Source of the DNA: Cephalotus follicularis
Lineage: Eukaryota > Streptophyta > Magnoliopsida > Oxalidales > Cephalotaceae
NCBI GenBank assembly: GCA_001972305.1
Contig: BDDD01002117.1
Location: 1 to 64,000, forward strand
Length of the DNA stretch: 64,000 nt
Reading direction: 5' to 3'
The position numbers and the translations under genes were made by a program. The notes under the pieces were generated by a model. It worked only from the letters and a program-made list of their open reading frames with translations, searched no databases and was not told the DNA's origin. Positions within the stretch are counted from its first letter, which is position 1. Every line of letters begins with the position of its first letter. This document shows, one piece after another, positions 20,674-32,854 of this stretch.

Positions 20674-22348
20674 TGGTGCAGTATGTGACTCCGAGGTCCC
20701 AAAAAACTAAAAAGGGAACTGACTAGGCAAACAAAAGGTCACCACCTTTCTGTAACAATTGACCTGAGCATAGTATGCAGATAGTCAATCCATCCTAATA
20801 ATCACATAAAGATCCTACATTGGGAGAACAATAAGATCGACTAGTAAGCGCTGTTCGTCAATCTCCAATAGACGGTCTCTACACACTCGATTGGTGGTCG
20901 TAGACGAGAGGTGTACTAACCTCATAAGGCAAGGTAAATAATCAGGTCTCAAACCAAAGCTAAGGACAATATGTGATGGAATGTATGAATGGGATGAGCC
21001 TGGATCTATAAGAAGTTGTGCTAGAAGCTGAAAAAGTCAAAGAATACCTCTAATCACTATGTTAGACCCAGCTGTAGCAAATGAACCCATGGTAAAAACT
21101 CTGACCTGTACGGTCGGGGTTGAACCTACGACATGCGATCTACTTCCCCATGGACTGAGAAGTCCAATGAGAAGTCGATGTCATACCGCCATACTATCCC
21201 TGATATGTTTGCCCCTGATGTTACTGAGGCTGTGAAGTCTATGTTGATCTCCTTCAAAAAGCACCCTATGGACAATCTCTAGTGAAATGATCATTGGCTC
21301 CACAAGCCATACAAAGAGCCAAGAACCATCTACAATTATTTGAGGTGTGGTTAGACTTAATGCAATGCATGCAAAGAGAAGGGGAACCCTGGTTACAAGC
21401 ATCAGGGAATCTATAAGGATTACTCTGACTAGGTCCTCGAGATCTATTACTCCAACGAGAACTCCAAGACTGATCCTTCCACCATAAGGATCAGGACAGA
21501 TTCCCACCACTAGATGGATTGCCACTTTGTGAACCAGGAGAACCACCGCTATCAGTCTTCTGTGACTTGCCACTATCGCTACCACTAGCGCGACCCTGCC
21601 AAGAAGAATGTGGTGGATGGGTGTTAGCTCTATTTCTCATCCGTCAGCTCTCCTCTGTAAGTTCCTCAAGCTGCCTAGCCCAAGTAGCAATATCTATTAT
21701 AGAAGTCAAGCCCAGGGTGGTCAACTGTCTACTCGGATCCATCCTCAGTCTATGAATAAACTTCTTTGCTCTCTGTTCTTGTCTTTCCACCACATATGGA
21801 GCAAAACGAGATAACTGTATAAATCGAGACTCATACTCTGCAACTGACACGGTCCCCTGTCCCATATTTGCAAACTCGACCTCCATCTTGCCTTTCTCAT
21901 CTTGGGGAAAGTACCAAGCATTAAACTCTTCAAAGAATGTTGTCCAAGAATGTGCGGTACCATTTCCATTCCAATCCACATTTACCATTGCCCACCAATG
22001 TTCTACCTCTCCTTGTAGCATATATATGGCCAGGACAACCTCCTGGTCATCATCACACTCCAACACCTGGAAGATCTTCTCAAGTTGGAAAGCCCAAGAC
22101 TCTGTTATAGATGGATGTGGTTGTCCTAGGAAGGCTTGTGGGTGCCACATCAGAATTATCTTGTCATGGACTCCGCTCTGCCCGGTCAGCTCTGCGTCCC
22201 ATTAAGTTCCTCATCCATACCATAGTCATGCAGATTTGCCTTCAAACTTTAGGGTCATCTCCCTGAGGTGTATCATTAGGATCATACTTCGGAAAAGCAT
22301 TTTCGTGTACGGACTCATCTTCAACAGCAATACTTGGTCTTAGTTTCA
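20674..22348 (-). pseudogene. gag: Gypsy C protease and gag
   Basis: On the minus strand: a gag domain at about 21640-22150 (SWAFQLEKIFQVLECDDDQE, VAEYESRFIQLSRFAPYV), two zinc knuckles of the C-X2-C-X4-H-X4-C type around 21290-21375 (CMACGANDHFTRDC is one), and a protease-like motif LIDPGSSHSY near 20990-21010. The likely gag start is near 22348 (MKLRPSIAVEDES). Gag packages the RNA and protease cuts the polyprotein. This gag is clearly different from that of element D although pol and LTR are alike. Broken in several places. Confidence 0.7.
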
Positions 22349-22439
22349 TAAAAAAGTGGCTAGATTAACACTTAATCTAATCCAAACTAACAAACCCTAA
22401 AACATAATGGATTTACTATAAACAAAACCTAATTCTAAC

Positions 22440-25021
22440 ATCTCTTTGATCAACACTTTGACATACCAAAATATCAAGAGAACGAGAAGAAGAAGATGAT
22501 AACACTTACTCTTAAGGTTCTTTAACTCCTAACCTTTTCAATATACAATCTAAAAGAGTTTTAAGAGTTATTAGTCATTTTAGGTCATAGGTCCAATATG
22601 TTATCAACTTTGATTTTTCAATCAAAGTTAGTCCAAGTCAAGGAACACCCTAATAAATCAATGTCCATAAATATCCATAAGCATCCAAGGATCACTAATT
22701 AACCTCCAATTGAACCATAACATGTCAAGCAAGCCATGAGAAGCCACTGGAAACCCTAGCTTTGGCTCAAACCAATAACAAGGCTAGGGTTTGCCTAGCA
22801 ACCCGTGAGCTTCACTCAACCAAACCCTAAGCATTTTGTTAAGGGTTTCAACATAATACCCTAAGGGTTCAGCTAGAGTTTCCACCAAGAAACCCTAACA
22901 AACCCGAGAAAAAAAAGGAAGAAAAGGAGAAGGAGTTTAGGGTTTCATTACCACCAGTGATGGTTGCTTCCTTCAAGCTTTCTCCTTCCACACTTTTAGT
23001 ATCCTTGTTTCTCCTCCAAGTTCCAAGACTTGAGCTCCAAGGCACCGGGGTTGTAGGGTTCTCTAACGGGCCGAAAATAATCTTTCAACACTCACGCACT
23101 TTGGAACAAACAAACACATACTATGTAAGGTATCCAAGGTCAAGATGTTCTCCAAGGAACCTTGTTGTATGGAGAGTTCCAAAGTCCTAGTCTAGAGACG
23201 AAGATAGGTAAAGATACACTACGAGAAATAGTATACCTCCACCTATAAAGATCAAAGCAGAGGGTAGAAGAAAAAGTGTGTGTTTTATCTTTGTTCTACA
23301 AGCTCTAAGCTCACCTTTAGTGGCCACCAATGGAGGAGGAAGAAAAGGAAAGGAAGAAGAGAAAGATTCGGCCGAAACTTCAAGGAAAAGAGTGTAAGAA
23401 GTGTAAAATTTATTATCAAACTCTAACTCTCCCTTTTTTACTCTCATAAGGCCGGCCATAAAAGACAAGAAGGACATGAGCCACACTTCTCACCATACTT
23501 GTCATACAAGGCCTTTCCTTTGCCCATAACTTCACATGGGCTTGAGGGTCAAACACTCAAGCTTTGACCACATTCAAATAAGGTTTGTGAGGGTCAAAAG
23601 AAGGGGGCGGCCAAACCTTGTGCCTAGCACAAGCCTATGGTTTGGCAGAAATGTGCCTTGCACATTTAATGCCCCATACTATCTCATCTTCTATGTCGCA
23701 TGACATAAGGTGTTCAACAGATAACCCTTTGACTAGAATGCTTGATTGTGGTGATGCCAAGTCTTCACCTCTATGAGGTGCCAAGTATCCAGTCAATAAA
23801 AACACTCATTCAAAGTAGCATTTCCAAGATGCTATCCTCCCACCAAATGACACATGTCCAGCATGTGTTAACAATTCCGATAATCAGGCGGGACCCGAAA
23901 GTCCAATTTAAAATCCGATAGGCCGATAAATTCCTGGAACACCCCAGGGCTTCGGTAAAACCATCTAAATAGTCTTGGATTATTAAAATAGTCCCAAAAT
24001 GATATCCAATATCTTTGCGGATCCGTAGAATTAATTCAAAATTAATTTTCACGTTAATCGTCCAATTTTGGTCAACTGATACTTTATTCTGTCGTCGATT
24101 CTTGTGTACTATTTCCCTCATCATCCTTATCTCCTACCGAGACCTAGGGTAAGGATGCATATCAACCCTAGATGTGCCATGATAACTATAAATTCGTAAA
24201 CTCATTACGACTATCGGTAGACCTCCCCAGAAACCTAGTTTCAAGGGCGTTGGCACCTGGTTGGATTTTTCCAATCTATAATGGGTACAGATACCATAGA
24301 GCCAATCACCCTCACAACGAGTGTGACGATCCAATCTTGCAGACTTGCTCACACTCGTATATAGATTCCACAAGACCCAAAGACCGCCCATTTGCTAGTC
24401 TCGCTTGAGAACTGGTTAAGGCAAAGATCAAATCCAAGCGGTCACTATACAGTGCATAGCAGTCGCTCAGGTCTAAGGAAACATGCAAGTCCAACCATGG
24501 CCTTACAAGTCTGTCAGTGACTGTACACCACCGCAATAGATAGGAATCACTACTGACGAGAAGTATGTGACTATCCACAAAGGATTACAACGGTGGGTGA
24601 TGTTCAGTGTATATGCTTCCAGCATACACCCCGCATTAGCTTTAGGGATCCTCCCAAAGTGGCAATGAGATGCACCACCTTTCCTATACTCGAAAGCGAG
24701 CATAACGCGACAAGTCTATCTGGTTTCACTTATGCCCCAAGAAAGTGAACCAACGGCTTGGAACATTTTGTCACGGGGAGTAAGGTAGTCGTTCTCATAA
24801 CCCTAGGCACAACATCCAACCCTTTGAGTGACGGGTCACCATATGTGTACGTAGCTAATAAATAAAACCAATTTAATAATGGGATAAAACACATACGACT
24901 TGCCATAAATAATACAAATTTGCACACTGTAACATAAATGTAATTCATATTGTCTATTAAGAGTAATGTATAAATACAATCAACCACCCAGTGGCTTGCA
25001 AGGTCACCGTCAATCTAAAAA
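22440..25021 (-). repeat. 3' LTR of copia A (left limit approximate)
   Basis: The right end is set by the purine tract AAGTGGGAGA (minus) at about 25022-25031, next to the RNase H end. The left limit is placed where the gypsy C leader stops, near 22437. Blocks such as GCATCCAAGGATCACTAATT near 22682 recur near 39200, and the stretch 24100-25000 parallels 43200-44120. No palindrome array is present. Open frames here are not conserved between LTR copies and are not genes. Confidence 0.65.
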
Positions 25022-25433
25022 TCTCCCACTTGGCCAAAAAGCCACGAAGACCTACAGTTCAACCCCATCGCACTACGATGACCCTCAAGAACAGTGCCAT
25101 TCAAAGCCCTTGTCAGTGGGTCTGCTATGTTTGCCTTCGAGGCAACGCTCTCTAACACAATGTCTCCTCTATCTATGATCTCCCTGATCAGATGACAATG
25201 CCGTTGGATATGCTTGGAGCGCTGGTGAGACCTGGGTTCCTTAGCTTGTGCAATAACCCCATCATTGTCACAGTACACCACAACCGGATGACATATGGAT
25301 GGAACCACCCCAAGTTGAACTATGAATTTCCACATCCAAACACCTTCTTTTATGGCATCAGAGGCTGCAATATATTCCGCTTCCATGGTGGAGTTTGCAA
25401 AAGTCTCCTGCTTCACGGTCCTCCAACTCACAG
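25022..25433 (-). pseudogene. pol: Copia A RNase H, C-terminal part
   Basis: On the minus strand: SWRTVKQETFANSTMEAEYIAASDAIKEG, then a segment like HLIREIIDRGDIVLE and ANIADPLTRAL. This is the RNase H end of a Tork/Angela-like Ty1/copia pol, just before the polypurine tract. Gypsy D is inserted at its right edge (duplication CACAG, 25429-25433). The remainder resumes at 35575. Confidence 0.85.
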
Positions 25434-25745
25434 TGTCACACCCCGCCTTTTAATACATTTAGACAACATATGTGGTGATATCAGAAAAATTATAATCCAA
25501 CATTTCATTCAACATTTCATAAATAAGCGGAAGCATTCATATCCGGATTATAAACGCAGCCCATACTACGTGCTTATACAATCCAGCAATTATCCTTGTA
25601 CAGAAGGAAGTAAAACAGCAACACGGAGTGTGAACGTTCATTACAATTACAATACAACATAAAATAACAACCTTAAGCAGGTAAAAACTCTCCAAGCTTC
25701 AGCAGCACTTCCCGTACGTCTTCGCTTAATCTGAAATTGTAGGGG

Positions 25746-25770
25746 TTAGCCGTTGTCCTCACTTGGCTAA
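25746..25770 (-). other. Conserved LTR stem-loop TTAGCC / GGCTAA
   Basis: An inverted repeat with a 13-base loop. Equivalents are at 13863-13887 (C), 33187-33211 (D right LTR), 53594-53614 (G) and, with a 7-bp stem and 3-base loop, 42125-42141 (plus-strand solo LTR). It lies about 300-430 bases from the outer LTR edge. Confidence 0.6.
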
Positions 25771-26703
25771 GTAGGAAGATAATGCATGATAAGGAATATA
25801 TAAATGCAACATGTATGACATTTTATATTGAAATAACATAATTAAGTATTCCAATATATAAGCAACTATGCCAAGTGGCCATAGACAATACAATTCAAGA
25901 ATACCGCACAAGGTTACAATCAATCAGTACAGTGGTTTGGGCGACACATGTCGCTAACTCCTAGCAGCAACTGTGCACCACCTATCTATCACCCTTCACT
26001 CCGAAGATGATAGATCAGGTCAGTTACTACCGGCAGTAGCGGGCAGTTTAACAATCAGGATCTGCAATGCAGACAATTTGGGTGCATACTCTAGCCAACT
26101 CCTGGCACATAGGACCACCTACGTAGCCAGTGATGTTTCCTATCACTCGACTAACGACAATATCATAGACAATCAATTCAATCAATTCAGTAATATTACA
26201 TAAGTTTTTAAAATGTAATATAGGGTTGTTTTCTTTTGAAACATTTAACAATTCAGTAATCGTACATCTCCTAGGAGGAAAATGATATTCAGTACAGTAG
26301 CAGTATCTCACATTGGAGGAAAACAGTAATCATTTGACAATATACATTTCCATTTTGAAAACTGTAAGGAACTCATATTTGTGCTTAAAGCACTAGTTGG
26401 TTCAATCATTTGAAAATAAGGGACAGTAGTGTTAATGAACACCCAAAATAGTATATATTAATTATAACAGTAGCATATGCAGCAAAGTAGAAAGCACAAT
26501 AACAATCCAAGGGTTCAATAAGGTCATTGTATACCCTAGTAATTCTTGTAAATTCCCGGAAGGAGTATACACATTGTTTAAATTCTGAATGTAATTATAG
26601 AAGGCCAGGGTTGAATATTAAAGTCATCCCATATGGGGGGCCAGGTTAATTACATTCAATTTAAGGCCTAATCAGAGCCTGTATCAAGATTTTAACCCAG
26701 GAC

Positions 26704-26814
26704 AGTCGGCTGTTCTCAAGAATAGTCGGCTGTTTGGTTGAGTAGTCGACTATTTGTTCTTAATAGTCGACTGGTTCGTTTGAGTAGTCAACTGTCATGA
26801 AGAACAGTCGACTG
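26704..26814 (-). promoter_or_regulatory. Palindrome array 1, gypsy D 3' LTR (6 units)
   Basis: Units start at 26704, 26724, 26744, 26765, 26786 and 26806; steps are 20 or 21. Read along the element this array lies downstream of the TATA-like site, unlike array 2. Confidence 0.8.
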
Positions 26815-27869
26815 CTTTGCACAGAAAAGAGCAGGCAGTAGCAGGGTATGCATTTCAATGTCCAAATACTAAACCAATCAACACATGCAATCAAACAGAA
26901 AATTAACCGCACACGATATGCATATATATCTTCCAAAAAATGTCGTTACCCCTACCTTAAATGCTATCCCGAAATCAATTTGGATTGATTTCAGTCTTTG
27001 AGTTCCAAGTCCTTCTCCAGACTCAATCCTCCAATTCCAGTAATCAATCTATATGGTTGTATGCATACAGATATAGATATCATTACCAATACATTCAGCT
27101 AGTTAGCTAGTCATGATAACAACAAAATCGGAACCAGAAGCTTACAACCAATTACTAAGTTCCATTTGGAATTTTCTAACTAAACCAAGTTCAACCACCA
27201 ATTTCAGCAATCATCTATCCTTGCATGTTCCTGAAGGTATGTTTAGTGGGTGATTAGTATACGTATACTTATTGACAACCATAACAGCAGCCATGATTCA
27301 AATTAGAGGCTTACAATTTCAACTATTCTTTGAACTATTTACCAATTGTATTTCAATTCAAACTTACTAACTCTTAATCATGTTAACAGAAGGTATAGAT
27401 ATCTAATCTTAGTCTGTTTTCCTAGCTATTAACCATAACAACATTAAATAATTCAGATTAGTGACTTACCAGGAGAATCAAAGCTTCACTCTCCTTGAAC
27501 ACTCTAACATGCAAGCTCCAAGAAAATCTTTTTTTACTCCTTCAATTCCTTCTCGTCAGTGTTTTCTATCACCAAAATCAGTCCTTCACAGCTGATATAA
27601 AGGCTTAGAGTCTTAGAATTCGTTAGGATCCCATTAACTCTACCTTCCCTCTTTCCTTCTCTCTCTCACATGCACCTCTCCTCACTTTTCCTCTTCTGTT
27701 TTTTTTGCAGTTGCAGGTCTGCAAATCTTGCAGAAGGAATAGAGGACATGCAAGGCACTCCCATTGCATGTTATGGCAGCTGGTGACACGCATCCCACAT
27801 GCATGCCACGATTAGAACACTTGTCATCACTGTCTTTGCGCATGCCAGACGCCTGTTTTGTGTCACTCG

Positions 27870-27948
27870 TGTCGACTGTCATCCTGTGACAGTCGACTGT
27901 CTCTTCCACGAATCAACCAGTCGACTGTTACACTGTGACAGTCGGCTA
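27870..27948 (-). promoter_or_regulatory. Palindrome array 2, gypsy D 3' LTR (4 units)
   Basis: Units start at 27870, 27891, 27919 and 27940 (steps 21, 28, 21). It lies about 270 bases upstream of the TATA-like site in element direction. The right LTR has the same spacing at 35318, 35339, 35367 and 35388. Confidence 0.8.
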
Positions 27949-28162
27949 TTTGAGCTAGTTTTAGGGTTTCTTAAATTTGTTTTACCAATTTGCATCTCAA
28001 ATCAACCCAAGCATTCACTAATCACAATTATCATGATAATTGGATAAATAATCTCAATTAAAATGTATATTTTATTAAAGAAGTTGGGCAATATACATTA
28101 ATTGAAATTGCGGTTATTACACCCCCCTCTCCTTAAAATAAATTCATCCTCGAATTTAGCCT

Positions 28163-29375
28163 TTACAATCCGAACAAGTGGGGAAATGTCTCTATAATTT
28201 CGTCCTCACGCTCCCACGTAGCTTCCTCTGCTCCGTGAAAACGCCACAGTACTTTTACCATAGGAATAGTCTTGTTCCTTAGCAGCTTTTCCATTCGATC
28301 CACTATCCTTGTCGGTATTTCTTCATAAGACAATCTAGGAGTGATGAATCCAGGGTCGTAGCTCAATATATGAGATGGGTCAGGTACGTATTTTCGTCAC
28401 ATGGAGACATGAAATACGTTATGCACATCCGACAAACTAGGCGGTAGTGCAATTTGATATTCTAAATCCCCCACCCTTTCCAGTATCTCATAAGGTCAAA
28501 TATACCTTGGAGCCAACTTCCCTTTGACGCCAAAACCGTGTGTCCCTTTCGAAGGCGAGATCTTCACGAATAACATGATCCCCCTTCTCAAATTCTAGCT
28601 TTCTCCTCTTGCTATCGGCGTAACTCTTTTGCCGACTTTGTGCAGCTAGCAGTCTCTTCTTTATTATTTCCACTTTATCGGTCATCTCTTGTACGAAGTC
28701 TGGTCCCAGCAGTTGTCTCTCACCTACCTTGTCCCAGCAAATAGGTGATCTGCACTTTCTGCCTTACAAGGCTTCATAGGGAGCCATCCCAATACTGGTA
28801 TGAAAACTGTTGTTGTAGGGGAACTCAATCAGTGCCAGATGATCCTCCCAACTCCCAGCAAAATCAATCATGCAAGCCTGTAGCATATCCTCCAGAGTCT
28901 GAATGGTATGCTCGGACTGTCCGTCGGTCTGTGGGTAGAATGCAATGCTAAAGTTCAAGGTTGTTCCCATTGCTTCTTGGAACTTCTTCCAGAACCTTGA
29001 TGTAAATCTAGCATCTCGGTCGCAAACAATATTGACCGGCACTCCATGCAATCTCACTATCTCCCTGATATACAATCGAGCAAGCTTCTCGATAGAATAC
29101 GTCATGTTCATCGAAAGGAAGTGAGTAGACTTAGTGAAACTGTCCACTACAACCCACACTGCTTCACGCTGATTCCGTGACCTCGGTAATCCTGATACGA
29201 AGTCCATGGTCACATGCTCCCACTTCCACTCAACCACTGGTAATGATTGTAGCAGTCCCGCAGGTTTCTGATGTTCAGCCTTCACTCTTTGACAGCTCAA
29301 ACATCTTGCTACGTATTCGACAATCTCTCTTTTCATACCACTCCACCAGTAATCTCTTTTCAGGTCGTGCCACAT
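28163..29375 (-). pseudogene. pol: Gypsy D integrase and chromodomain-type end
   Basis: On the minus strand: zinc-binding part (YWWSGMKREIVEYV, CLSCQRVKAEHQKP), catalytic core ([49 protein letters not shown]) and, toward 28163, the tail KVLWRFHGAEEATWERE, typical of chromodomain-bearing Tekay integrases. The enzyme joins the element to host DNA and the tail is thought to recognise marked histones. The reading frame is not continuous. Confidence 0.85.
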
Positions 29376-29405
29376 CTTTGAACTCCCTGGGTGAACACTG
29401 TATTT

Positions 29406-30995
29406 TTACTTGTGAGCTTGTTGCAGTAGCTCATTCTTGATGCTCTGGTCATCCGGAACACATATCCTTCGTAGGAACCTCAGTATGCCATCAGTATGGA
29501 TGGAGAATTCAGAATCAATGTCAAGGTTCTCACGAATACACCATAACTCAGAATCACTGTACTGAGCAGTCAGAATTCGTTCCAGAAGTTCCGGTTGTAC
29601 TCTCAGATTTGCTACAATAACTCCACGGGAAACCATGAACGGATTCCATCTTTGAAATTCCTCCAATAGCTTCCACTGTGAAACCATTGCTCCAGCAATC
29701 ATAGCCTTGCGACTCAGTGCATCCGCCACTGCATTCGCCTTCCCTGGGTGGTATTGAATGTTGCAGTTGTAATCATTAAAGAATTTCACCCATCGCCTCT
29801 GTCTCATGTTGAGCTCCTTCTGAGAAAACAAATACTTTAAAATTTTATGGTCAGTAAAGATCTCAAATTGAGCACCATAGAGGTAGTGCCTCCATTTCTA
29901 CAAAGCAAACACTATGGCTGCCAACTCAAGATCGTGTACGGGATAATTTTCTTCGTACGGCTTTTACTTCCTCGATACGTATGCAATCACCCTACCATGT
30001 TGCATAAGAAAACACCCCAATCCTTTCCCAGAAGCATCAGCATAGATAGTGAAACCATCATTACCTTCTGGTAATGCCAACACTGGAGCCGAAATCAACC
30101 GACTCTTCAACTCTTGGAAACTTGCCTCGCAAGCATCATCCCACACAAAACTTGACTTCTTCTGAGTCAACTGTGTCAAAGGTGCAGCAAGCTTCGAAAA
30201 TCCCTTGATGAACCTTCGGTAATAGCCAGCCAATCCCAAGAAGCTACGAACCTCGGTAACGATCCTCGATTGGGGCCAATCAACAATACTTTCTATCTTC
30301 GAAGGATCCACCGACAATCCTTTACTCGACACTATGTGACCTAGGAAAGTCACATGGTCCTGCAAAAATTCGCACTTGCTGAATTTGGCGTATAGCTATT
30401 CCTTCCGTAGTGTCTGCAATACAACTCTCAAGTGCTGCATGTGTTCCTCAATGCTCTTCGAATAAATCAGGATGTCGTCTAGAAATATAATGAAAAACTT
30501 GTCAAGATAGGGTTTGAACACTTTGTTCATCAGAAACATGAAGGCTGCAGGAGCATTTGTCAAACCAAACGGCAGTATCAGAAATTCGTAATACCCATAT
30601 CTGGTTCAAAATGCGGTCTTATCCACATCACCTTCTCTGATCCTCAACTGATGATAACCTGTTCTTGGGTCAAGTTTGGAGAATACAGTTGAGCCTTGCA
30701 ATTGGTCAAACAACTCCTCAATATGTGGCAGAGGATACTTGTTCTTCACTGTTACCTGATTTAGCAGCCTGTAATCGATGCATAGTCGCATTGATCCATC
30801 CTTCTTTTTCACAAACATGACAGGTGCTCCCCATGGTGATATACTCGGTCTGATAAAGCCCTTGTCAAGGTAGTTCTGTAACTGAATCTTCAACTCCTTC
30901 AGTTCGGTAGGAGCCATTCGGTACGGTTCTCTAGATATAGGAGCAGTCCCAGGCAATAGTTCAATGCTGAACTCCATATCTCTCTTCGGTGGCAA
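29406..30995 (-). pseudogene. pol: Gypsy D reverse transcriptase and RNase H
   Basis: On the minus strand: RT start ([56 protein letters not shown]) at 30606-30995, RT end ([27 protein letters not shown]), RNase H ([25 protein letters not shown]) down to 29406. It copies the RNA into DNA and removes the RNA strand. Broken in a few places. Closely similar to C and H. Confidence 0.85.
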
Positions 30996-31136
30996 CGAAG
31001 TGAGTTCATCTGGAAATACATCAGGAAATTAACATACAATAGGCACCTGTTCAATACTAGGCGTACCTTTCGTATAATCAATCACATAAGCCAAATAGCC
31101 TTCACATCCTTGCTTGAGATACTTCTGTGCTGGAGT

Positions 31137-31739
31137 TTATGAAATGATCGGAGCAGAAGCATTCTTCTCCCTGATAAACTTGCACTCAGTCCCATCTTGG
31201 AGGTAAAAAGTCATCATCTTGTTGTAGTAATCAACACAAGCATGATGAGTATATAGCCAGTCCATCCCCAAGATTACATCAAAATCCCGGATAGATAATA
31301 CTATCAAGTCAGCAGATAACTGAATCCCACCTACCATGATCTCAAAATCTTTCATTATAGTGTCAGATAGAAGACAAGTACCCAAAGGAGTACTCACCTC
31401 CAATACATAAGGCAATCTAGAAGTAACACTATGTAAGTTGCAAGCAAATTCAGATGCAATGAATGAATGTGTCGCACCAGGGAAAATCAATACATGAGCT
31501 AGTATGCCAGATATATGAATGGTACCTCCCACAACAGTAGTAGATTCTGGCGCATCATATTTAGATAAGGTGTAGACCCTACCTTTCACAATTCCTTTCC
31601 CGGTTTCCTTCCGCGGTTGAGCAGCCACAACACTACCACTTGCACCAGCGCTTCCTTGTTGGCCGCGTGCCTGATCCCTCATCATAGGACAACTGTTCAG
31701 CATATGTTCTTGTGAACCACACCTCAAGCATTTCCCCAT
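31137..31739 (-). pseudogene. pol: Gypsy D zinc knuckle and protease
   Basis: On the minus strand it opens with the knuckle CLRCGSQEHMLNSC (C-X2-C-X4-H-X4-C); another knuckle (CTFCGHQNHDETEC) lies just upstream near 31750-31795. The protease-like part has VLIFPGATHSFIASEFA and, near its end, DFDVILGMDWL, both landmarks of gypsy aspartic proteases. It would process the gag-pol polyprotein. Confidence 0.8.
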
Positions 31740-32783
31740 CTTTTTCTAGCATTCAGTCTCATCATGGTTCTGATGACCACAGAAAGTACATCCACCGGCA
31801 TTTTGTTGACTGCTTTGGCTAGGTGTCCTTGATCGTGAATTTCTGCGTTGAGAACCTCCTTGACCTTTGTTGTCAGACTTTGTTAACTTAGCAGGATTAT
31901 TACTCCCCTGCCCCAGTGACTATGCGGCCCTCGATTGATTAGTTCGAGTCTGTTCCACCCTTCTCTCATTCGCATCGGCTTCCAGAATCATCGCCCTCTC
32001 AGTAATATCTACAAAAGAGGTTAGCTGCAACATCAATAGTTTCGATCTGATATCAGGTCAAAGGCCTTTAAGAAACCTTCGAATCATCCGCGATTCACCC
32101 TCCATAAGATAAGGTGTATGTCTTGCCAACTCCACAAATTTGGACTGGTAATGAGCTACCGTCATATCCCCTTGACGTAACTCCATCAGTTCGGTCTCCC
32201 TCCGGTCACGCTCTATCTGTGGCACATAAGTTTCGAGAAACTCAGACTGAAATCTGTCCCAGGTCCTGTCAAGTCCACGAGATTCCCACTTTGCTTCAGT
32301 CCTTTCCCACCAATAGGTAGCCTCGCCCCATAAGCGGTATACAGTAAAGTTGAGTTTCTGGTCATTAGTACATTCCAGGGCAGCAAATATTTTCTCCAAA
32401 TCTTTAATCCACTGCTCGACCACGGTAGCATTCAGCTCACCATTGAATGTCGGACGATTCTGTCTCATGAACCGCTCCAGCTCTCGGCCAAATCCATCGG
32501 AATGACAAGTTTCAGGAGCCTGATGATAGGCCCGGTTAGCCTCGTACATTTGCCGAATCTGTTCCATATTCCCTGCAGTAGCTTGCATCTGTTGTTGAAA
32601 GAGGTCAGCCATGCGGTCAAAATTACTCGTCTCGTCATGCGCTGGAGGAACATTTACTCCTTCATTCGCTGGTGAATCATGTTCGTGCACGGGCGGTGCA
32701 TTGACTCCTTCGTCGGCTCTACGCCTCCCTCTTTTGCCCCTTCGTAGGTCCATTCGGTTTCCTATATGGAATGCCATAATCAT
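31740..32783 (-). pseudogene. gag: Gypsy D gag
   Basis: The minus-strand reading frame starts near 32783 (MIMAFHIGNRMDLRRGKRGRR) about 75 bases after the 5' LTR. It shows the retrotransposon gag domain: VVEQWIKDLEKIFAALEC, YWWERTEAKWESRG, FLETYVPQIERDRRE, HYQSKFVELARHTPYL. Gag forms the particle around the RNA. The stretch to 31740 adds a basic linker and the first zinc knuckle. Broken in about two places. Confidence 0.85.
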
Positions 32784-32842
32784 TAGGAAACAATTTCACT
32801 TAATTTCTGAGTAACTTATCCCAGCTAGCATATATGGAATAT

Positions 32843-32854
32843 GCTCTGATACCA
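32843..32854 (-). other. Primer binding site of gypsy D
   Basis: Minus strand TGGTATCAGAGC, a perfect match to the initiator tRNA-Met complement as recalled, three bases inside the 5' LTR. Confidence 0.92.

Larger units (their letters stand above)
13522..22437 (-). mobile_element. Ty3/gypsy Tekay-like chromovirus C, incomplete
   Basis: Read on the minus strand, it has gag (22348 downward), protease, a reduced RT region, RNase H, integrase with a chromodomain-like end, polypurine tract and 3' LTR. A solo LTR (17960-20063) is inserted in pol. The right end meets a copia LTR just where the primer binding site and 5' LTR should stand, and no 5' LTR is seen. The left flank is GTCTT (13517-13521), a candidate half of the target duplication. 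The LTR is of the same family as element D. The coding region is heavily broken. Confidence 0.8.
25434..28121 (-). repeat. 3' LTR of gypsy D
   Basis: Plus-strand ends TGTCACACCCCG and CGGTTATTACA, 2688 bp. It holds CCATACTACGTG near 25561, the TTAGCC/GGCTAA stem (25746-25770), palindrome array 1 (26704-26814), a TATA-like site GATATAAAGG (about 27594-27603, minus sense) and array 2 (27870-27948). Confidence 0.9.

Noticed and set aside
23187-23486. Open frame with hydrophobic stretches in the copia A LTR
   Set aside because: It lies in an LTR and is not kept in the related LTR at 39064-44133; low-complexity Ser/Phe content from pyrimidine runs.
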